Assembly (NCBI GenBank): GCA_050944355.1
Contig: JBMNQX010000007.1
Coordinates: 1-64,000 of the forward strand
Direction: 5' to 3'
DNA: 64,000 nt
DNA from: UBA4285 sp050944355
Lineage (GTDB): Bacteria > Bacillota > Clostridia > Lachnospirales > Lachnospiraceae
Under the pieces are notes generated by a model. The model was not told the DNA's origin. It was given only the letters and a program-made list of their open reading frames with translations, and ran no database searches. Below, piece by piece: positions 58,986 through 64,000 of this stretch; position 1 is the first letter of the stretch, and each line of letters begins with the position of its first letter. A program made the translations under genes and the position numbers.

Positions 58986-59753
58986 ATGAAGAAAACAGCT
59001 GTGATCACCGGGGGAAGCCGCGGAATCGGCCTGGCGGCGGCAAAGAAGCTCGGGACTCTCGGGTGTCAGGTGGTAATTTTTTCCAGCGGTGCTCAGGAAA
59101 AGTATCAGAGCACATTCGATGAGCTCGGCAGAATGGGCATCGACTGGCACTTTGTGCGCGGGTCGCTCGACAACGCGCAGGACCGTCAGCGTCTCGTAGA
59201 TGAGGCAGTGAAGCGCTTCGGACGGATCGACATCCTGGTAAATGACGCGGGGGTGGCGCCGAAGGAGCGCCGGGATCTGCTCGAGATGAGCGAGGAAAGT
59301 TTCGACAGGGTCATGGGCATCAACGTGAAAGGAACGCTGTTTCTCACGCAGCTGGTCGCGAAGCAGATGATTGCGCAGGAGAAGGTATTTGCCATGAAGG
59401 GGCACATCGTCAACGTGGGATCGTGTTCTGCGGCCGTGTCTTCGACAAACCGCGGCGAGTACTGCATTTCCAAGGCCGGAGTCTCGATGATCACCACGCT
59501 GTTTGCGGACCGGCTCGCCTCGGAAGGCATCGTGGTCAACGAGGTGCGCCCCGGCGTCATCGCGACGGATATGACGGCTGCTGTACAGGAAAAGTACGAC
59601 AGGATGTTTGCGGGGGATCAGTTCCCGATCGCGAGATGGGGCAGACCTGAGGAGGTCGCGGAGGTGATCGCGTTTTTCTGCTCGGACGCGGTGACGTATA
59701 CGACCGGCAATTACATCGATGTGGACGGCGGTTTCCACATCCGCAGGCTGTAA
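58986..59753 (+). CDS. Short-chain dehydrogenase/reductase (FabG-like)
   Basis: A 255-residue SDR. The cofactor motif is TGGSRGIG at residue 8, with NDAGVAP near 89. The catalytic Ser is in VGSCSAAV near 145, and Tyr and Lys in YCISK near 159. The end VDGGFHIRRL is standard. The Asn of the usual NNAG is an Asp here (VNDAG), a mild change. GAGGAGG precedes the ATG, 11 bases after the flavin reductase gene. In this run it is more likely to reduce or oxidise a pathway intermediate than to serve fatty-acid synthesis, since no fab genes are near. Confidence 0.87.
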   Translation: MKKTAVITGGSRGIGLAAAKKLGTLGCQVVIFSSGAQEKYQSTFDELGRMGIDWHFVRGSLDNAQDRQRLVDEAVKRFGRIDILVNDAGVAPKERRDLLEMSEESFDRVMGINVKGTLFLTQLVAKQMIAQEKVFAMKGHIVNVGSCSAAVSSTNRGEYCISKAGVSMITTLFADRLASEGIVVNEVRPGVIATDMTAAVQEKYDRMFAGDQFPIARWGRPEEVAEVIAFFCSDAVTYTTGNYIDVDGGFHIRRL

Positions 59754-59766
59754 GGTGATACATGCC

Positions 59767-61722
59767 ATGGACATACAGGAGAGAACGGTAAAGAATCTCG
59801 TAATCGGGTCCGGCGCAGCCGGTTTTTCGGCGGCGCTGCGCTTAAAACAGCTCGGAGAAGACGACACGGTTCTGGCCACGGAAAATGTCAGAGCCGGCAC
59901 GTCGCGCAACACCGGGTCGGACAAACAGACATACTATAAGCTTTCGCTCGCGGGCGCGCGGCCGGATTCTGTGCGGCGCATGGCAGAGGATCTGTTTTCC
60001 TGTCAGTGCGTTGACGGCGACACTGCGCTCGCGGAGGCGGCGCTTTCAGTGCGGTCTTTCTGCAGACTTGTGGAGCTCGGCGTGCCGTTCCCGGCGACGG
60101 AATACGATGAGTTCATGGGATATCAGACAGATCACGACAGCAGCTGCCGGGCGACGAGTGCCGGCCCGTACACGTCCCGCATGATGACGGAAGCGCTGGA
60201 GGCGGAAGCGGCCAGGCAGAATCTTAAGATTCTCGATCACAGACAGATGCTGAAAATTCTCGTCAGAGACAACCGGGTCCGCGGCGTGCTCTTTCTGCTG
60301 ACAGACCGGAAGCCGGGTTCTGAGCCGCGCGCCGAGCTGATCTGGGCGGACAATGTGATTCTCGCGACCGGGGCGCCGGCCGGTATGTACCGGGACAGTG
60401 TGTATCCGGCGTCGCAGATCGGAGGATCGGGGGCGGCTTTTGAGGCCGGAGCTTATGGAAAGAATCTGACGGAATGGCAGTTCGGGCTTGCGTCGCTCGC
60501 CCCGCGCTGGAACGTTTCCGGGACGTATATGCAGGTGCTGCCGCGCTTTGTCTCTGTTGACAAAAGCGGCGGTGACGAGCGGGAATTTCTTTCGGACTTC
60601 TTTGAAAACCGTTCCGAAATGCTCGGGAACATCTTTCTCAAAGGCTATCAGTGGCCGTTTGACGTGGAGAAAGTTTACGGCGGGTCATCGATTATCGACT
60701 TGCTTGTCTATCAGGAGACGGCCCTGAGAGGCCGCCGTGTGTTCCTGGATTTCACGAAAAATCCGGGCGGAAGAGAAATAGATTTTGAGGCGCTGCCGAA
60801 AGAGGCATCGGAATATCTGAAGAGAGCCGGCGCGGCTTTTGGAACGCCGGTCGAAAGACTTGAGATCATGAATCACCCGGCGGTTTCGTTTTACGCGGAT
60901 CACGGCGTGGACCTGTACAAAGACCGACTCGAGATTGCCGTCTGCGCCCAGCACAACAACGGTGGACTCTCGGGCGACGTGCACTGGGAGACGAATGTCT
61001 CGCATCTGTTCGCGGTCGGGGAAGTCAACGGCTCTCACGGCGTGACGCGCCCGGGCGGAACAGCGCTCAACGCCGGACAATGCGGGGCAATGAGGGCGGC
61101 AGAGCGCATTCGCCTGCGCCATTTGAATGATGAGAGCAGCGGATCCGCTGATTCCGTTTGCGACACAAAAATCCGGGCATCGCTCAGGCAGGAAGCGGCG
61201 GCCTTTTTTGGGCAACCCGTGAACTGCACTGGAGCGCGCGCGGCGGCAGAGGTCTGGGAAGAAGCTTCTGAGCGCATGAGCCGCTGCGGAGGCGCGATCC
61301 GGGACCCTGAAGAAATCGAAACGACGCTTGAAAAGACGAGGAGGCTGCTGAGAGAATACACGAAAGTGCTGAAGAGGCCGGAAAACGCGCAGCTTTCTGT
61401 GTGGTTCCGGCTGCGCGACATGCTTGTGAGTCAGCTGGTGTATTTGTCGGCCATGCTCGATTTCTGCCGGCATGGAGTCGGCTCACGCGGTTCGGCTCTT
61501 GTCATGGACAGTAAGGGACAGCGTGTGTCGGACAAACTCCCGGAAAGATTTGCCTGCGTGAGAGATCACGGAAAACACGGAGATGAGATTCAGGAAATCA
61601 GGCTGAATCCGGATACGCTTGAGACGAAATGCACCTGGCGCCCGGTGAGGCCGATCCCTGAGACGGATTATTTCTTTGAAAATCAGTGGAGAGAGTACCG
61701 GAAAAGATGGAAGATTGACTGA
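59767..61722 (+). CDS. FAD-binding fumarate-reductase-like flavoprotein
   Basis: A 651-residue soluble flavoprotein; ATG 59767 is preferred, with AAGGTG upstream. FAD motif VIGSGAAGFSAALRL is at residue 11. The substrate/capping region includes GTSRNTGSDKQTYYK near 43 and HGVTRPGGTALNAGQCGAM near 425, as in FrdA/NadB relatives. There is no FMN-binding or heme domain, no Tat signal and no membrane segment. It may reduce an unsaturated acid or oxidise an amino acid. It begins 13 bases after the SDR stop and ends the island. Together with the Fe-S flavoenzyme it suggests reductive metabolism. Confidence 0.82.
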   Translation: MDIQERTVKNLVIGSGAAGFSAALRLKQLGEDDTVLATENVRAGTSRNTGSDKQTYYKLSLAGARPDSVRRMAEDLFSCQCVDGDTALAEAALSVRSFCRLVELGVPFPATEYDEFMGYQTDHDSSCRATSAGPYTSRMMTEALEAEAARQNLKILDHRQMLKILVRDNRVRGVLFLLTDRKPGSEPRAELIWADNVILATGAPAGMYRDSVYPASQIGGSGAAFEAGAYGKNLTEWQFGLASLAPRWNVSGTYMQVLPRFVSVDKSGGDEREFLSDFFENRSEMLGNIFLKGYQWPFDVEKVYGGSSIIDLLVYQETALRGRRVFLDFTKNPGGREIDFEALPKEASEYLKRAGAAFGTPVERLEIMNHPAVSFYADHGVDLYKDRLEIAVCAQHNNGGLSGDVHWETNVSHLFAVGEVNGSHGVTRPGGTALNAGQCGAMRAAERIRLRHLNDESSGSADSVCDTKIRASLRQEAAAFFGQPVNCTGARAAAEVWEEASERMSRCGGAIRDPEEIETTLEKTRRLLREYTKVLKRPENAQLSVWFRLRDMLVSQLVYLSAMLDFCRHGVGSRGSALVMDSKGQRVSDKLPERFACVRDHGKHGDEIQEIRLNPDTLETKCTWRPVRPIPETDYFFENQWREYRKRWKID

Positions 61723-61781
61723 AAAAGTGAGACGGGCTGTCCCTGACAGGATTTAAAAGGACCGTTATGTACAGTGACGAC

Positions 61782-61812
61782 TTTTTTTCTCAGGCTAAAG
61801 ATGGTAGAATTC
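61782..61812 (+). promoter_or_regulatory. Promoter-like repeat before the flippase gene
   Basis: A T-run, CTCAG and AAAGATG lead to TAGAAT (61805-61810), 17 bases after TTTTTT. The same 31-base pattern, with five differences, occurs at 63333-63363 before prsW. Confidence 0.5.
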
Positions 61813-61837
61813 TTTTGTTTGAGCAAAGGGGATTCGG

Positions 61838-63280
61838 ATGAGCAACAGTGTAAAGAAAAACTATCTGTACAATCTGACCTATCAGATCCTGACAATTCTG
61901 CTGCCGCTGATCACCACTCCGTACGTATCGCGTGTCCTCGGAGCGGAGAATATCGGCATATACAGCTATACCCTTTCGATCACCACGTTTTTTATTCTGT
62001 TCGGTTCGCTCGGCATTTCCGTCTACGGACAGCGTGAAATCGCATTTGTCAGGGACAGCAAAGAGAAGAGAAGCAGCACGTTCTGGGAGATCGTGATTCT
62101 GCGTTCTCTTACGATGCTCGTTTCCATCACGGTTTTCTTCTTCGCGTTTGTGAACGGGAACAATGACTATCGGATCTATTACCGGATTCTGCTTCTGGAG
62201 CTGGCCGGCAATGTCGTCGACATCAGCTGGTTCTTTCAGGGGCTCGAGGATTTCCGCAAAACGGTCGCCCGGAATCTGTTTGTGAAGCTCCTGAGTGTCA
62301 CCTGTATCTTTTTGTTTGTCAAGAGCTCCGATGACCTTGTCATCTATTTTGTGATTTATGTTCTGTCGGTTCTGCTCGGGAATCTGTCTCTGTGGCTGTA
62401 TCTTCCGAAGCTGATATACAGTCCGCGCCACAGCCGGCTGCATGTGTTCCGTCACTTCGTGCCGACGGTCGAACTGTTTATTCCGCAGATTGCGATTCAG
62501 GTCTATACGATTCTCGACAAAACCATGATCGGCACCATCATCAGCGACAAGAGTGAGGTCGGATATTATGAACAGGCGCAGAAAGTCGTCAAGATGCTTC
62601 TGACGATTGTGACGTCGCTCGGCACAGTGATGATGCCCCGTATCGCTCACACGTATGCGGAGGGCAACCTCGAAAAGGTGAACGAATACATGCGGAAGTC
62701 TTTTAACGCTGTCTGCCTTCTGGCATTTCCGCTGATTTTCGGCATTATTTCCGTCGCAGACGCGTTTGTTCCGGTGTTCTTCGGGCCCGGCTACGACAGG
62801 GTTGCCGTTCTGATGATTGTCATCAGCCCGATCATCTTTCTGATCGGCATGAGCAATGTGACTGGGCAGCAGTATCTGCTCCCGACCATGCGGCAGAAAG
62901 AATACACGATATCTGTCGTTATGGGCGCCTGCGTCAATTTCTGCATGAATGCGATTCTGATTCCGTATTATGGCGCGTTCGGCGCGTCGGTCGGCACGGT
63001 GATCGCGGAGACTACGGTCACATCGATTCAGATCTTCTGCACGCGCCATGACTTTCACTGGTCAAAGATCCTGAAGTCAATCGGCCGGTATCTGTCAGCG
63101 GCGCTCGTGATGTTCGCGGGATGCCTTGTGTTCCGGCATTTTGTGCCGTCAGGGTGGATATCCGTCATCGGCCAGTTTCTTGTCGCCGTGGCGATTTACG
63201 GCGGCCTGCTGCTCGCGGTGAAAGACCCGGCCGCCTACATGATCCTCAATACCGTAAAGAGAAGAGGGAAAAAGAAATAA
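61838..63280 (+). CDS. Oligosaccharide flippase (Wzx type)
   Basis: A 480-residue protein of the MATE/MOP superfamily with about 14 transmembrane helices. The start NYLYNLTYQILTILLPLITT and the motif YVSRVLGAENIGIYSYT are typical of PST/Wzx flippases. It would move lipid-linked repeat units of a surface polysaccharide across the membrane. The ribosome-binding site is AAAGGGG. No glycosyltransferase or polymerase is adjacent. The rfb operon 34 kb away could supply rhamnose for the same polymer, which is only a guess. It has its own terminator. Confidence 0.9.
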   Translation: MSNSVKKNYLYNLTYQILTILLPLITTPYVSRVLGAENIGIYSYTLSITTFFILFGSLGISVYGQREIAFVRDSKEKRSSTFWEIVILRSLTMLVSITVFFFAFVNGNNDYRIYYRILLLELAGNVVDISWFFQGLEDFRKTVARNLFVKLLSVTCIFLFVKSSDDLVIYFVIYVLSVLLGNLSLWLYLPKLIYSPRHSRLHVFRHFVPTVELFIPQIAIQVYTILDKTMIGTIISDKSEVGYYEQAQKVVKMLLTIVTSLGTVMMPRIAHTYAEGNLEKVNEYMRKSFNAVCLLAFPLIFGIISVADAFVPVFFGPGYDRVAVLMIVISPIIFLIGMSNVTGQQYLLPTMRQKEYTISVVMGACVNFCMNAILIPYYGAFGASVGTVIAETTVTSIQIFCTRHDFHWSKILKSIGRYLSAALVMFAGCLVFRHFVPSGWISVIGQFLVAVAIYGGLLLAVKDPAAYMILNTVKRRGKKK

Positions 63281-63303
63281 CCGACTGAAACTGAGTTGAA
63301 ACT

Positions 63304-63339
63304 GCCCCGTGGCCTCTGTGCCGCGGGGCGTCTTTTTTT
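63304..63339 (+). terminator. Terminator of the flippase gene
   Basis: GCCCCGTGG pairs with CCGCGGGGC, followed by a run of seven T. The T-run is also the -35 part of the promoter-like sequence for prsW. Confidence 0.85.
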
Positions 63340-63363
63340 CTCAGAAGAAAGATGATAAAATTC
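63333..63363 (+). promoter_or_regulatory. Promoter-like repeat before prsW
   Basis: TTTTTT (63333-63338), 17 bases and TAAAAT (63356-63361). It is nearly the same as the sequence at 61782-61812 and is merged with the flippase terminator. Confidence 0.5.
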
Positions 63364-63389
63364 AATTTATCCAAACAAAGGAGCCATAT

Positions 63390-64000
63390 ATGTTATTTGT
63401 CAATGCATTGAACTGGATGATTGTCGTCTACGTGCTGGCGGCCATTCTTCCTGCTGTTTTTCTGATGTACTACATCTACAAAATGGACACGTACGAGAAG
63501 GAACCGGCGTATCTTCTCTGGGGCTGCGTGCTGAGAGGCATCCTGGCCGCGCTGGTCTCCATCATCCTCGAGCTGATCGGTGAGAATGTGCTGGGAATCA
63601 GTCCGGTCGACAAAAATTCGATAGAGTATACGGCTCTTCTCGCGTTTCTTGTCGTGGCTGTCGTCGAAGAGGGAACAAAGTATTTTTTCATGGGCCGGCT
63701 GACCTGGCGGGACCCGAACTTCAATTACCTGTTTGACGGTATCGTCTATTCGGCGTTCACGTCCCTCGGCTTTGCGGCCTTTGAAAATGTGAAATACATT
63801 TTCACGTATGGTCTGAGTGTCGCGCTCACACGTGCGGTGCTGGCCGTGCCGGGACACCTCGGGTTTTCTGTCGTCTTCGGATATTTCTATGGACGCGCGA
63901 AGCTGGCCTATGACCGGGGCCGAAACGGACTCAAGGTCCTCAATCTGATCGTCGGATATGTGCTGGCGGTCTTTCTGCACGGCTTTTACGATTTCTGCGC
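63390..64000 (+). CDS. prsW: PrsW-family intramembrane metalloprotease (cut by window end)
   Basis: About 203 residues are visible before the window ends. The start ATG 63390 follows AAAGGAG. The protein has several hydrophobic helices from the N-terminus on. PrsW motifs are present: VVEEGTKYFFM near residue 92, FENVKYIF near 133, GHLGFSVVFGY near 153 and a late HGFYDF near 198, with the His and Glu proposed to bind zinc. PrsW starts regulated cleavage of anti-sigma factors in Bacillus. No sigma or anti-sigma gene is adjacent here. The family is sure; the target in this organism is unknown. Confidence 0.9.
   Translation, partial: MLFVNALNWMIVVYVLAAILPAVFLMYYIYKMDTYEKEPAYLLWGCVLRGILAALVSIILELIGENVLGISPVDKNSIEYTALLAFLVVAVVEEGTKYFFMGRLTWRDPNFNYLFDGIVYSAFTSLGFAAFENVKYIFTYGLSVALTRAVLAVPGHLGFSVVFGYFYGRAKLAYDRGRNGLKVLNLIVGYVLAVFLHGFYDFC

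Noticed and set aside
55152..61722. Bile-acid (bai-like) dehydroxylation operon
   Set aside because: The flavin reductase and SDR are general types. No CoA ligase, CoA transferase or BaiE-like dehydratase is present, and the first genes do not fit.

Overview
The window looks like chromosome of a low-to-mid GC, Gram-positive, anaerobic member of the Bacillota, most likely Clostridia and possibly Lachnospiraceae. This rests on strong AGGAGG ribosome-binding sites, a T-box riboswitch, a C_GCAxxG_C_C redox protein, PrsW, GpmI-type glycolysis, and catabolic clusters built on flavin and Fe-S reductases. No rRNA, tRNA or CRISPR array was seen. The taxonomic call is an inference from gene content, not from a marker gene.

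Left part (1-19.5 kb): accessory surface and signalling region. The tail of an IS256-type element is followed by five tandem type IV prepilin genes (504-3849). They share nearly the same N-terminal module but have unrelated tails, and one small soluble protein gene sits among them. Next come a decayed type I restriction gene (hsdR), two membrane GGDEF proteins, and an IS200/IS605 element with intact-looking TnpA and TnpB. A compact operon of three minor pilins then ends in a 2411-residue protein. That protein carries a class III prepilin signal fused to GLUG-like and InlB/MucBP-like repeats, so it looks like a pilus-tip adhesin. No pilus ATPase, platform protein or prepilin peptidase is present, so assembly must rely on genes elsewhere.

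Middle part (19.7-38.5 kb): transporters, peptidases and envelope sugar supply. It holds an AEC transporter, a MerR-methyltransferase fusion, M20 hydrolases, and a complete dTDP-L-rhamnose operon (rfbBDAC) behind a MerR-type promoter. It also holds a GH28 enzyme, a glutaredoxin-like protein, and a multi-pass transporter under a T-box whose specifier reads UGG (tryptophan). GpmI, a large adenosine-deaminase-like protein with an extra C-terminal domain, an M28 peptidase and a YhcH protein complete this part.

Right part (39-64 kb): catabolic islands with their own regulators. Two divergent GntR genes share an intergenic region with five copies of one operator-like motif. They sit beside a cluster of permease, hydantoinase/oxoprolinase, HExxH protein, DlgD-like reductase, YiaL, cyclase, PanE-like reductase and Zn-dependent dehydrogenase. 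After a GH31 glycosidase and a small group with an AraC regulator comes a second island: amidohydrolase-2, AAEx exchanger, Fe-S old-yellow-enzyme, short-chain dehydrogenase and fumarate-reductase-like flavoprotein. It probably imports and reduces an organic acid. The window ends with a Wzx-type flippase and a truncated prsW.
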